Source of the DNA: Deltaproteobacteria bacterium
GTDB lineage: Bacteria; Desulfobacterota; Desulfovibrionia; Desulfovibrionales; Desulfovibrionaceae
Length of the DNA: 9,707 nt
Reading direction: 5' to 3'
NCBI GenBank assembly: GCA_020861205.1
Contig: JAJBSY010000124.1
Location: 1-9,707, forward strand
The position numbers were made by a program, and so were the translations under genes. Shown here piece after piece: positions 1-7,106 of the stretch (the stretch's first letter is position 1; each line of letters begins with the position of its first letter). Under the pieces are notes generated by a model. That model did not search any database. It worked only from the letters and a program-made list of their open reading frames with translations, and was not told the DNA's origin.

Positions 1-24
1 AGCCTTACAGGCGCATATGAAAAA

Positions 25-56
25 CCCCCGGCTTTGCCGGGGGATATTTATTTTAT
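25..56. terminator. GC-rich hairpin, probable bidirectional intrinsic terminator
   Basis: A perfect 8-bp stem, CCCCCGGC (25-32) with GCCGGGGG (36-43), closes a TTT loop. It is flanked by five A on the left (20-24) and a T-rich tail on the right (44-56), so it could stop transcription in both directions. No - strand gene lies immediately to the right. The simplest reading is that it ends a + strand transcript coming from outside the window. The U-tract is better on the - strand than on the + strand, so orientation is left open. Confidence 0.7.
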
Positions 57-342
57 CCGGCACTGCAAAATTTTCCACATCGCCCGTGCGGATGTTCCCG
101 TGGGAGCGCAGGCACAGGAAGCCGGGATTGTTCCGGTAAATTAGGTAATGCGCTCTAGCTGCGGTCCGAAAGGGACGTTTTATCGGAAAACAACTATAAA
201 ACGTTATAGTGAACCGGGAGAACCAGTTAATTATAAGATACGAAAAAGTAATTGTTTTTCCTATTATGCATTACATAATAGGAATTTTTCCTATGTGCAA
301 AGTCGGAAAGGCAAGAGCCCCAAAGTTTTTTTAAATTTTCTA

Positions 343-371
343 TTGCATAGTCAAAAAACCGGGCGTATAAG
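343..371 (+). promoter_or_regulatory. Candidate sigma70-type promoter for the RRM gene
   Basis: TTGCAT at 343-348 and TATAAG at 366-371 are separated by exactly 17 bp. The -10 matches consensus at 5 of 6 positions, the -35 at 3 of 6. Transcription would start near 378, giving a leader of about 75 nt before the GTG start at 453. The -35 overlaps the third copy of the TTTTC(C)TAT..GCA motif, which would suit a regulator acting at the promoter. In an AT-rich stretch a chance match is possible. Confidence 0.45.
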
Positions 372-377
372 ATAAAC

Positions 378-417
378 AGTATTGTGCAAAATACTATTTC
401 ATATGGGTGTGATAGTA
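378..417 (+). promoter_or_regulatory. Two mutually exclusive hairpins in the RRM mRNA leader
   Basis: AGTATT (378-383) can pair with AATACT (390-395) around a 6-nt loop. TACTAT (392-397) can instead pair with ATAGTA (412-417). The two stems share bases 392-395, so they cannot form together. The first would sit at the extreme 5' end of the predicted transcript. This could be a switchable or temperature-sensitive leader, or chance pairing in AT-rich DNA. No function is shown. Confidence 0.3.
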
Positions 418-439
418 AGCTGCACGCAACATTTCTCGT

Positions 440-443
440 GAGG
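440..443 (+). promoter_or_regulatory. Shine-Dalgarno site that fixes the GTG start of the RRM gene
   Basis: GAGG lies 9 nt before the GTG at 453, and the protein from that GTG begins directly with the RRM fold (VTKSIYVGNL). The reading frame continues open upstream to another GTG at 384. That start would add 23 residues with no family counterpart, so 453 is preferred. Confidence 0.65.
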
Positions 444-452
444 TTTTTTTCT

Positions 453-719
453 GTGACTAAGTCTATTTATGTGGGCAATCTGCCCTGGTCCGCGACTGAA
501 GACGAAATTCGCTCCCTTTTCTCTCCCTATGGTTCCGTGACGTCGGTAAACCTGATCACCGATCGTGAAACCGGCCGCGCGCGTGGTTTCGGGTTCGTTG
601 AGATGCCGGCCGAAGACGCCGCCGCGGCCATTCAGGCTCTGGAGGGCGCGAGTCTTGGCGGCCGGTCCTTGCGCATCAACGAAGCGCAGCCCCGCGCTCC
701 TCGTCAACCGCGCTACTAA
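453..719 (+). CDS. Single-RRM RNA-binding protein
   Basis: This is a small RNA-binding protein of 88 residues consisting of one RNA recognition motif and a short basic tail. RNP2 is IYVGNL (residues 5-10) and RNP1 is RGFGFVEM (44-51), carrying the aromatic residues that stack on RNA bases. The DRETGRARGFGFV segment is typical of the bacterial and cyanobacterial Rbp family. The tail is Pro/Arg-rich, ending PRAPRQPRY. Start is GTG 453, supported by GAGG 9 nt upstream. Family members in cyanobacteria are often cold-induced and act in RNA stability or localisation; that role here is inference. The gene has its own promoter candidate and AT-rich regulatory region and ends in a terminator at 741-763, so it appears monocistronic. 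Its exact RNA target cannot be told from sequence. Confidence 0.93.
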   Translation: MTKSIYVGNLPWSATEDEIRSLFSPYGSVTSVNLITDRETGRARGFGFVEMPAEDAAAAIQALEGASLGGRSLRINEAQPRAPRQPRY

Positions 720-740
720 TCCCGTTTCCTTCATTTTTGC

Positions 741-763
741 AGCCCCGGTTCGCCGGGGCTTTT
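741..763 (+). terminator. Intrinsic terminator of the RRM gene
   Basis: AGCCCCGG (741-748) and CCGGGGCT (753-760) form a perfect 8-bp stem with a TTCG loop. A short run of four T (760-763) follows. It lies 22 nt after the RRM stop codon and 39 nt before the cbiA start, separating the two transcription units. Confidence 0.75.
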
Positions 764-766
764 CCA

Positions 767-795
767 TTGCTCTTTCCGTCTCCGCCCTCTACAGT
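767..795 (+). promoter_or_regulatory. Candidate promoter for cbiA-cobQ
   Basis: TTGCTC (767-772) and TACAGT (790-795) are separated by 17 bp, with matches of 3/6 and 4/6 to the sigma70 consensus. If real, transcription would begin about 7 nt later, at or next to the cbiA ATG (802), giving an essentially leaderless mRNA. The space between the preceding terminator and the ATG is only 38 nt, so a promoter here has little room to lie elsewhere. Read-through from the RRM gene is the alternative. Confidence 0.3.
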
Positions 796-799
796 GAGG
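796..799 (+). promoter_or_regulatory. Shine-Dalgarno-like GAGG unusually close to the cbiA start
   Basis: GAGG ends only 2 nt before the ATG at 802, much tighter than the usual 5-9 nt. No other ATG, GTG or TTG occurs in frame between the RRM stop region and 802, and the P-loop begins at residue 12. The start therefore cannot be moved to improve the spacing. Confidence 0.4.
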
Positions 800-801
800 C
801 C

Positions 802-2175
802 ATGCGGAACAAACAACCTCGTCTTGTTATAGCCGGAACGCACAGCGGCGCGGGGAAAACCTCCGTCGTCACCGGGGTGCTGGCCGCTTTGCGCGGCAGG
901 GGCATACCGTTGTACCCGTTCAAGACCGGCCCGGATTACATCGACCCCGCCTTTCATGCCCATGTGGCGGGCACGCCATCGCGCAACCTGGATTCCTGGT
1001 TGCTGGATTCGCAGACCTTGCGGGGCCTTTTCGCCCGCAATACGGACGTGTGCGGGATCGCCGTCATCGAGGGCGTGATGGGGCTTTTTGACGGGAAGGG
1101 TGCGGGGCACGAAGGCAGCACCGCCCATGTGGCGGAACTGCTCGACGCTCCCGTGGTGCTGGTGGTGAATGCCGAGGGGCTTTCCCGGAGCGCGGCGGCC
1201 ATGGTTGCCGGGTACGCCTCCTTTCAACCGGGCGTAAGCGTGCGGGGCGTGATCGCCAACAGGATCAAAAGCGAGCGCCAATATGCGCTGATCCGGGAAA
1301 GCGTCGAGGAGGCCTGCGGCATCCCCTGCCTGGGTTATTTGCCCGACGATCCCGCATGTACCCTGCGCAACAGGCATCTGGGCCTTATTCCCCCGGCGGA
1401 GACGCCAGCGCTGGACGCGGTCGTGGAGAAGCTCGGGAAAAGCGTCGCGGCGAACATCGACCTGGACGGCCTAATCGCCCTTGCCCAGGCCGCGCCGCCG
1501 CTACCGCGCGGGACGCTGCCCGCGCCGGCGGCCTCCTGTTCCGTTCGCCTCGGCGTGGCGCGTGATGAAGCGTTCAGCTTTTACTACCAGGATAATTTCG
1601 ATTGTCTGGCGGACATGGGGGCGGAACTGGTTTTTTTCAGCCCCCTGCGCGACGCCGCGTTGCCCGGGGACATCCATGGCCTGTATCTGGGGGGCGGTTT
1701 TCCCGAAATTTTCGCGGAACAGTTGATGGAAAACGAAGCCATGCGGCGCGCCGTGCGCGAGGCGGCGGCGCTGGGGCTGCCTCTCTACGCCGAATGCGGC
1801 GGGATGGCATATGTCTGCGCCTCGTTGACGGATGCGGGAGGACGGGAATTTTCAATGGCAGGCGTCTTTCCCCATCACGTCGCCATGACGGGCAACTTGC
1901 AGCGATTCGGCTATGCGGAGGTGGAGTTTTTGCGGGATACCGCTCTCGGTCCCGCCGGGTCGCGCGTCCGCGCCCACGAATTCCATTATTCGCGCCTTGT
2001 GGACGAAGGGGGGGATGCTTGCCTCCGTATGCGCAAGGATACTGTGTCCTGGACCGGTGGGTTGGCCACCAAGAACGTTCTTGCCGCGTATCCGCATATC
2101 CATTTTTACAGCAACCCCGCCCTGGCCCGGAACTTCCTCGCCCGTTGCGCCGCGTTCAAGGGTAAGCGCGCATGA
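802..2175 (+). CDS. cbiA: Cobyrinate a,c-diamide synthase (CbiA)
   Basis: This 457-residue enzyme uses ATP and glutamine to amidate the a and c carboxylates of cobyrinate in cytosolic (anaerobic-pathway) cobalamin synthesis. The N-terminal dethiobiotin-synthetase-like ATPase domain has the P-loop GTHSGAGKTS (residues 12-21) and the conserved IEGVMGLFDG segment. The C-terminal class I glutamine amidotransferase domain shows LGGGFPEIF, the nucleophile Cys332 in YAECGGM, an EFHYS segment, and His432/His434 in YPHIHFYSNP. Length is normal for the family. The frame stays open upstream to 565 over the RRM gene, but ATG 802 is the only sensible start. It overlaps cobQ by ATGA, so the two are translationally coupled. 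The aerobic homologue CobB acts on hydrogenobyrinate; the presumed anaerobic lifestyle favours the CbiA reaction. Confidence 0.95.
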   Translation: MRNKQPRLVIAGTHSGAGKTSVVTGVLAALRGRGIPLYPFKTGPDYIDPAFHAHVAGTPSRNLDSWLLDSQTLRGLFARNTDVCGIAVIEGVMGLFDGKGAGHEGSTAHVAELLDAPVVLVVNAEGLSRSAAAMVAGYASFQPGVSVRGVIANRIKSERQYALIRESVEEACGIPCLGYLPDDPACTLRNRHLGLIPPAETPALDAVVEKLGKSVAANIDLDGLIALAQAAPPLPRGTLPAPAASCSVRLGVARDEAFSFYYQDNFDCLADMGAELVFFSPLRDAALPGDIHGLYLGGGFPEIFAEQLMENEAMRRAVREAAALGLPLYAECGGMAYVCASLTDAGGREFSMAGVFPHHVAMTGNLQRFGYAEVEFLRDTALGPAGSRVRAHEFHYSRLVDEGGDACLRMRKDTVSWTGGLATKNVLAAYPHIHFYSNPALARNFLARCAAFKGKRA

Positions 2176-3698
2176 GCGCCGCCCGCCTCCTGGTTGTCGG
2201 CACGGCCTCGAATGCGGGGAAAAGCGTGCTGGTGACGGGCCTGTGCCGCCTGTACGCCCGCCGGGGGTTCAGGGTAGCCCCGTTCAAGGCCCAGAACATG
2301 GCGCTCAATTCCTTCGTGACGCCCGAGGGCGGCGAGATCGGCCGGTCCCAGGCGGTCCAGGCGGAAGCCTGCGGCCTGACGCCCTCGGTACTGCTCAATC
2401 CCGTGCTGCTCAAACCCAATTCCGACCACACGAGCCAGGTGATCGTTCTCGGCAAGGCGGTCGCGACGATGGACGCGAAGGCGTATTACGCCTTCCGCCA
2501 CACGCTGAAACCCCGCGTTCTGGAGGCGTTCAACACGCTTGCGGCGGAAAGCGACCTCGTTATCATGGAGGGCGCCGGAAGCCCGGCGGAGATCAACTTG
2601 CGCGAAAACGACCTCGTCAACATGGGGATGGCGGCCATGGCGGACGCGCCGGCGGTCCTGGTGGGCGACATTGACCGGGGCGGCGTGTTCGCATCCCTCT
2701 ACGGCACGGTGAAACTTCTGGAGCCGGACGAGCGGGCGCGCATCAAGGGCATCGTCATCAACCGGTTCAGGGGGGACCTCGCCATTCTTGAGCCGGGGCT
2801 GCGCCGGATCGAAGTGCTTCTCGGCATCCCCGTCCTCGGCGTCCTGCCGTACTGGGATATCCGCGTGGAAGAGGAGGACAGCCTTGCCGAACGCTTGACC
2901 GGAGCACGGGCTGCCGGGCCGGGCGACGTGGATATCGCGGTGATCCGGCTGCCGCGCATAGCCAATTTCACGGATTTCGGGATTTTTGATTTGCTGCACG
3001 GCGTCTCCCTGCGCTACGTGAAGCCGGGAGAGAGCCTCGGCTCGCCGGACCTGTGCATCATACCGGGCTCCAAGAGCACCATTGCGGACATGCGCGTTTT
3101 GGACGAAACGGGCATGGCCGGAGCGATCAGGCGGTACCACGCTTCCGGCGGCGTCGTGGCCGGCGTCTGCGGCGGCTACCAGATGCTGGGCCGGGAAGTG
3201 GCCGATCCCTCCGGGGCGGAGAGCGACATTCCCCTTGCCGGGGGGCTCGGCCTGCTGGACGTTACGACGGTCTTTTCCCCGGAAAAACAGACCGTGCAAG
3301 CCGAAGGAAGGGTTTTGCCCGTACCCGGGCCGTTGGCGGGCGCTACGGGATCGCGGGTGGAGGGCTACGAGATCCACATGGGCCGGACGGTTACGGGTGC
3401 GGGAACCAGGCCGCTCCTTGAACTGCGCCGTGGCGGGACAGAAGGGGCCGTTTCGCCGGACGGCCGCGTTTTCGGCACCTATCTGCACGGCATTTTCGAT
3501 TCGTTCCCTTTCGTCCGTTCCCTGGTGAACCACCTCCGCGAGCGGAAAGGCTTGCAGCCGCTCGAACAGGAGACCGCCGCGCACGAGACCTACAGGGAAT
3601 ACCGCATGGCCCAGTACGACCGTTTGGCCGATATGCTGGAACGGCACCTCGACCTGCGGGCGCTGGAGACCATCATCGCGCTTGACGCTAAAAAATAG
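2172..3698 (+). CDS. cobQ: Cobyric acid synthase, glutamine-hydrolysing (CobQ/CbiP)
   Basis: This 508-residue enzyme performs the four ATP- and glutamine-dependent amidations at side chains b, d, e and g, giving adenosylcobyric acid. It acts after CbiA and cob(I)yrinate adenosylation. The N-terminal ATPase domain has GTASNAGKS (10-18) and the family signature KAQNMALNSF followed by EIGRSQAVQAEA. The MEGAGSPAEINL segment is also present. The C-terminal glutaminase domain has IIPGSKST, the nucleophile Cys333 in GVCGGYQMLG, GYEIHMGRT, and catalytic His439 in GTYLHGIFDS. Every expected motif is intact and the length is typical. It starts inside the cbiA stop (ATGA at 2172-2175), and no separate ribosome-binding site is needed. 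A weak terminator surrounds its stop codon. No other cobalamin genes are in the window. Confidence 0.96.
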   Translation: MSAARLLVVGTASNAGKSVLVTGLCRLYARRGFRVAPFKAQNMALNSFVTPEGGEIGRSQAVQAEACGLTPSVLLNPVLLKPNSDHTSQVIVLGKAVATMDAKAYYAFRHTLKPRVLEAFNTLAAESDLVIMEGAGSPAEINLRENDLVNMGMAAMADAPAVLVGDIDRGGVFASLYGTVKLLEPDERARIKGIVINRFRGDLAILEPGLRRIEVLLGIPVLGVLPYWDIRVEEEDSLAERLTGARAAGPGDVDIAVIRLPRIANFTDFGIFDLLHGVSLRYVKPGESLGSPDLCIIPGSKSTIADMRVLDETGMAGAIRRYHASGGVVAGVCGGYQMLGREVADPSGAESDIPLAGGLGLLDVTTVFSPEKQTVQAEGRVLPVPGPLAGATGSRVEGYEIHMGRTVTGAGTRPLLELRRGGTEGAVSPDGRVFGTYLHGIFDSFPFVRSLVNHLRERKGLQPLEQETAAHETYREYRMAQYDRLADMLERHLDLRALETIIALDAKK

Positions 3699-3705
3699 CG
3701 TTTTT
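3685..3705 (+). terminator. Possible intrinsic terminator containing the cobQ stop codon
   Basis: ACGCTA (3685-3690) pairs with TAGCGT (3696-3701) around a loop of five A, followed by a run of T to 3705. The cobQ TAG (3696-3698) is part of the stem, so a ribosome reaching the stop would disrupt the hairpin. The stem is only 6 bp, so termination may be leaky. Confidence 0.45.
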
Positions 3706-3895
3706 GAAGAAACCTACCGTGGAGATGATGCGCCCGGAGGCCGCATTGTCCGGAAACCCGAGACTCCGCGCTCCCTCGTTGCCCGCCCATCCCCAGGCGG
3801 TATCGACATCCGCTGTCGGGCGCCTACTCCTTTGGCAGCGGGGGCCCGAACACAGTCCGGCCGATCGACGAGGGCACCCCTCTCTTCCACGACAA
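3706..3895. other. Unassigned GC-rich spacer between convergent genes
   Basis: I recognise no gene here. Several frames are open simply because the DNA is GC-rich, and none gives a familiar protein or a good ribosome-binding site. CCGCTG (3810-3815) can pair with CAGCGG (3836-3841), and TCGGGC (3816-3821) with GCCCGA (3844-3849). These two stems interleave, so they are either alternatives or a pseudoknot. It may be decayed gene sequence, a structured 3' region, or nothing specific. Confidence 0.4.
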
Positions 3896-3921
3896 ACCGC
3901 CGCGAGGAACCTCGCGGCGGT
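3894..3921 (-). terminator. 12-bp inverted repeat, probable terminator of the OYE gene
   Basis: ACCGCCGCGAGG (3896-3907) and CCTCGCGGCGGT (3910-3921) are a perfect 12-bp inverted repeat with a 2-nt spacer. It begins 22 nt beyond the stop of the - strand oxidoreductase gene. On the - strand only TTT follows, so the U-tract is poor. On the + strand no T-run follows. It may serve as a shared roadblock or 3' stabiliser for the two convergent transcripts. Confidence 0.5.
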
Positions 3922-3943
3922 CCGGAAAAAAGGGGAGCGCACG

Positions 3944-5038
<1,095 letters not shown>

Positions 5039-5085
5039 GCGCTACCTCGGTGCTTGAAGGAATACGAAAACATGAATGTTGCCAG

Positions 5086-5114
5086 ACAATACCCCTTGGA
5101 AGACCCGAACGCAA
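5086..5114 (-). promoter_or_regulatory. Candidate promoter of the OYE gene
   Basis: On the - strand, TTGCGT (5114-5109) and TATTGT (5091-5086) are separated by 17 bp, matching consensus at 3/6 and 4/6. Transcription would start near 5079, leaving a leader of about 40 nt. The gene needs its own promoter because the rplL terminator lies upstream. Other weak -10-like sequences exist in this AT-richer stretch. Confidence 0.3.
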
Positions 5115-5181
5115 TGGCCGGAACGGGATCAAAAAAATAGCGGGCCCATACTGCCGTAGAGCATGGCCGGCGCGACTCGCC

Positions 5182-5213
5182 AATAAAAAAGGGCGGCCAT
5201 CCGGCCGCCCTTT
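5182..5213 (-). terminator. Strong intrinsic terminator of the rplJL operon
   Basis: AAAGGGCGGCC (5188-5198) and GGCCGCCCTTT (5203-5213) form a perfect 11-bp stem with a 4-nt loop. On the - strand it is followed by a T-rich tail (six T across 5190-5185, then ATTG). It begins 19 nt after the rplL stop codon. Its strength indicates that the ribosomal-protein transcript ends here and does not continue into rpoB. Confidence 0.9.
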
Positions 5214-5232
5214 GAGAATGCGTTTCTGTTCC

Positions 5233-5622
5233 TTACTTGACTTCGACTTCCGCGCCGGCTTCCACGAGCTGGGTTTTGGCTTCTTCGGCCTTGTCCTTGG
5301 CGACGGCTTCAAGCACGGTGGAAGGAGCGCCGTCGACCTTGTCTTTGGCTTCCTTCAGGCCCAGGCCGGTCAGCGCGCGCACGACCTTGATGACGCCGAT
5401 CTTGTTGGCGCCGGCGGCTTTCAGGACGACGTCGAACTCGGTCTTTTCCTCTTCGGCGGGAGCGGCTTCACCACCACCGGCGGCGGGCATGGCCATCATG
5501 GCGCCCACGGGAGCCGCGGCGGAAACGCCGAACTTTTCTTCCAGTTCCTTGATGAATTCGGAAAGTTCCAGGACGCTCATGTTGGCGATAAAGTCAACAA
5601 CTTGATCTTTGGTAACGGACAT
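5233..5622 (-). CDS. rplL: 50S ribosomal protein L7/L12
   Basis: This is the multimeric stalk protein of the large subunit, which recruits and stimulates EF-Tu, EF-G and other translational GTPases. Its 129 residues show the standard layout. Residues 1-32 are the dimerisation/L10-binding domain with the [23 protein letters not shown] helix. Residues 33-60 are an Ala/Gly/Pro-rich flexible hinge. From about 61 the globular factor-binding domain follows, including [11 protein letters not shown] and [11 protein letters not shown]. The ATG is preceded by an AGGAGA ribosome-binding site. It lies 36 nt after rplJ and is the last gene of its transcript, because a strong terminator follows. The L12 to L10 stoichiometry is usually maintained by the strong rplL ribosome-binding site. 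Confidence 0.98.
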   Translation of the reverse strand: MSVTKDQVVDFIANMSVLELSEFIKELEEKFGVSAAAPVGAMMAMPAAGGGEAAPAEEEKTEFDVVLKAAGANKIGVIKVVRALTGLGLKEAKDKVDGAPSTVLEAVAKDKAEEAKTQLVEAGAEVEVK

Positions 5623-5658
5623 GGGTATTTCTCCTTAAAATTTCTTCGGTCGGATGGG

Positions 5659-6177
5659 TTAGGCGGCTTTTTTCTCTTCAATGGCTTTAAGCGCATAGAG
5701 GAGGGGCCGAATCGTGTTGGCCAACAGCGAAACAAAGTTCGTGGGCACTGCATTCATGGTACCGAGAGCCTTGGCGAGCAGTTCGGGTTTGCTGGGCAGT
5801 TTTGCCAGCGCTTCCACCTGATCGGCGGTCAACGGTTTCCCTTCAAGGCTACCGAGCTTCATATCCAGCGTTTTGCTGGTCTTGGCAAAGGAAGAAACCG
5901 CCTTCGCCAACGCTACGGGATCGTGCATACCGAATGCAACAGCGCAGTTTTCCTTGAAGCTATCCTTGATAGCGTCATGCGCGCTGTCGGTCAAAGCGAT
6001 CCGGGCCAGGGTATTCTTCACGACAACGAGTTCGCCCCCGCTCTCGCGAATTTTAATCCGCAGCCTGGTCATCTCTTCCACCGGCATGCCCTTGAAGTCG
6101 CTGACCACCACGATGGAAGAGGCCCCGGCTTTCGCCTTGATCCCTTCGATAATGGCCGCTTTCTGCGTTCTATTCAC
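5659..6177 (-). CDS. rplJ: 50S ribosomal protein L10
   Basis: This 172-residue protein forms the base of the ribosomal stalk, binds 23S rRNA near the L11 site and holds L7/L12 dimers through its C-terminal helix. Family features visible are the N-terminal [14 protein letters not shown], the [17 protein letters not shown] segment, [14 protein letters not shown], and a C-terminal [22 protein letters not shown] helix that docks L12 dimers. The start codon is GTG (6177-6175), preceded by AGGAG at 6 nt spacing. An L10 leader lies just upstream, so translation of rplJ and rplL is probably repressed by free L10-L12 complex. Confidence 0.98.
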   Translation of the reverse strand: MNRTQKAAIIEGIKAKAGASSIVVVSDFKGMPVEEMTRLRIKIRESGGELVVVKNTLARIALTDSAHDAIKDSFKENCAVAFGMHDPVALAKAVSSFAKTSKTLDMKLGSLEGKPLTADQVEALAKLPSKPELLAKALGTMNAVPTNFVSLLANTIRPLLYALKAIEEKKAA

Positions 6178-6189
6178 GCGCTACTCCTA

Positions 6190-6290
6190 GGGTTTGGTTG
6201 CTGGTGAAAAGTACGAGCCAAAGAAATGTCTCGGCAGGATTTATGCTTTGCGGCACCTGCTGTCTTCGACTTGACTTTTCAGTCCTCTAG
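6190..6290 (-). promoter_or_regulatory. L10 ribosomal-protein leader (autoregulatory mRNA element)
   Basis: The rplA-rplJ gap, read on the - strand, carries the recognisable core of the L10 leader: AGACAGCAGGTGCC (about 6265-6252), a loop, then ATCCTGCCGAGA (about 6240-6229). GCAGG (6260-6256) pairs with CCTGC (6238-6234), and the flanking GA-rich bases suit the kink-turn bound by L10. Upstream, GACT-GAAA-AGTC (6284-6273) forms a short stem with a GNRA loop. The known role is repression of rplJL translation by L10-L7/L12. Outer boundaries are approximate. Confidence 0.85.
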
Positions 6291-6293
6291 CCA

Positions 6294-6311
6294 TTGCCGG
6301 CGAACCGGCAA
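6294..6311 (-). other. Short hairpin after rplA, without a U-tract
   Basis: On the - strand TTGCCGG (6311-6305), TTCG and CCGGCAA (6300-6294) form a 7-bp stem-loop 18 nt after the rplA stop. It is followed by TGGCTAG, so it is not a typical terminator. It may be a partial attenuator, a 3'-end stabiliser for the rplKA message or the outer part of the L10 leader. Confidence 0.45.
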
Positions 6312-6329
6312 ATATCTATCAGCGAAGGA

Positions 6330-7037
6330 TCAGCCTTCGATGAACTTGCGGATCAGGGTCGGCTCAACCTTGAAACCCGGGCCCATGGGCGTGGAAACGG
6401 CCATGGTCTTCATGTACGAGCCTTTGGCTGCGGAGGGTTTCAGGCGGTTGACTTCCCCGAGGACGGCTTTCAGGTTGTCCATGATCTTTTCGGGACCGAA
6501 GGAAACCTTGCCGAGCGGCGCGTGCAGCACGCCCGCCTTGTCCACCTTGAATTCGACGCGGCCGGCTTTCACTTCCTGCACGGCGGCGGCGACGTCAAAG
6601 GTGACGGTGCCGGTCTTGGCGTTGGGCATAAGGCCGCGGGGGCCGAGCACCCGGCCGATCTGGCCGACAAGGGCCATCACGTCGGGGGTTGCGATGGCCG
6701 TATCGAAATCGAGAAAGCCTTCCTTGACCTTGGCGACCAAATCTTCCGCGCCGACAAAATCGGCGCCGGCGGCTTTGGCTTCGGCTTCCTTGTCGCCCTT
6801 ACAGAAAACCGCCACGCGCACGGTCTTGCCCAGCCCGTGCGGCAGAGCGATGGCGCCGCGCACCATCTGGTCGGAATATTTGGGATCAACGCCGAGGTTC
6901 AGGGCGACGTCGACGGTTTCGTCAAATTTCGCGAAGGATGCGCCAAGGGCTTTCGCCACGGCATCTTCCACGGAGTACTTGGCCTGGCGGTCAAGACCGT
7001 CCATGGCTTTGCGGTATTGTTTTCCGTGCTTGGGCAT
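6330..7037 (-). CDS. rplA: 50S ribosomal protein L1
   Basis: L1 binds 23S rRNA at the mobile L1 stalk, which helps move deacylated tRNA out of the E site. From ATG 7037 it has 235 residues, the usual length. Signatures are MPKHGKQYR at the N-terminus, [57 protein letters not shown], and the C-terminal [17 protein letters not shown]. An in-frame GTG at 7046 would add three residues. The ATG is preferred because it fits the family N-terminus and has GGTGG about 5 nt upstream. It lies 69 nt after rplK. In many bacteria free L1 represses the rplKA transcript; I did not identify a clear L1 site here. Confidence 0.97.
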   Translation of the reverse strand: MPKHGKQYRKAMDGLDRQAKYSVEDAVAKALGASFAKFDETVDVALNLGVDPKYSDQMVRGAIALPHGLGKTVRVAVFCKGDKEAEAKAAGADFVGAEDLVAKVKEGFLDFDTAIATPDVMALVGQIGRVLGPRGLMPNAKTGTVTFDVAAAVQEVKAGRVEFKVDKAGVLHAPLGKVSFGPEKIMDNLKAVLGEVNRLKPSAAKGSYMKTMAVSTPMGPGFKVEPTLIRKFIEG

Positions 7038-7106
7038 CGTACCCACCTTTCCTTATCTCCTGCCGGTGGCCCACATGCGGGGGGCGGCAGTACGAATGAT
7101 TAAACG

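Larger units (their letters stand above)
140..452. other. AT-rich non-coding region with inverted repeats, upstream of the RRM gene
   Basis: I see no credible gene here. Bases 181-420 contain 77 G/C of 240 (32%), far below the flanking coding DNA. Structures visible: ACGTTTTAT (175-183) with ATAAAACGT (196-204); ACTATA (193-198) with TATAGT (205-210), which competes with the first; and an 11-bp inverted repeat TTCCTATTATG (258-268) with CATAATAGGAA (274-284) around a 5-nt spacer. The ten bases TTTTTCCTAT occur at 255-264 and again exactly 30 bp later at 285-294. A related TTTTCTATTGCA lies at 336-347, overlapping the candidate -35 element. Together these suggest a regulatory region with multiple protein-binding sites for the downstream RRM gene. 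The regulator is unknown, and the 75-codon open frame at 148-375 inside it looks like chance. Confidence 0.6.

Noticed and set aside
148..375. Open frame of 75 codons in the AT-rich region
   Set aside because: Its sequence is low in family-like features and it crosses the inverted repeats and the promoter candidate. There is no proper ribosome-binding site (AGG only 2 nt before the ATG).
565..801. 79-codon N-terminal extension of CbiA
   Set aside because: It lies out of frame over the RRM gene and its terminator. The family N-terminus begins at the ATG at 802, right before the P-loop.
2106..3647. 513-codon open frame antisense to cobQ
   Set aside because: The + strand protein is an unmistakable CobQ with all motifs. 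The antisense product is Arg/His/Pro-rich and follows from GC-rich codon use.
6294..6311. Terminator between rplA and rplJ
   Set aside because: The stem is good but no U-run follows on the - strand, and the L10 leader begins at once, so read-through is expected.
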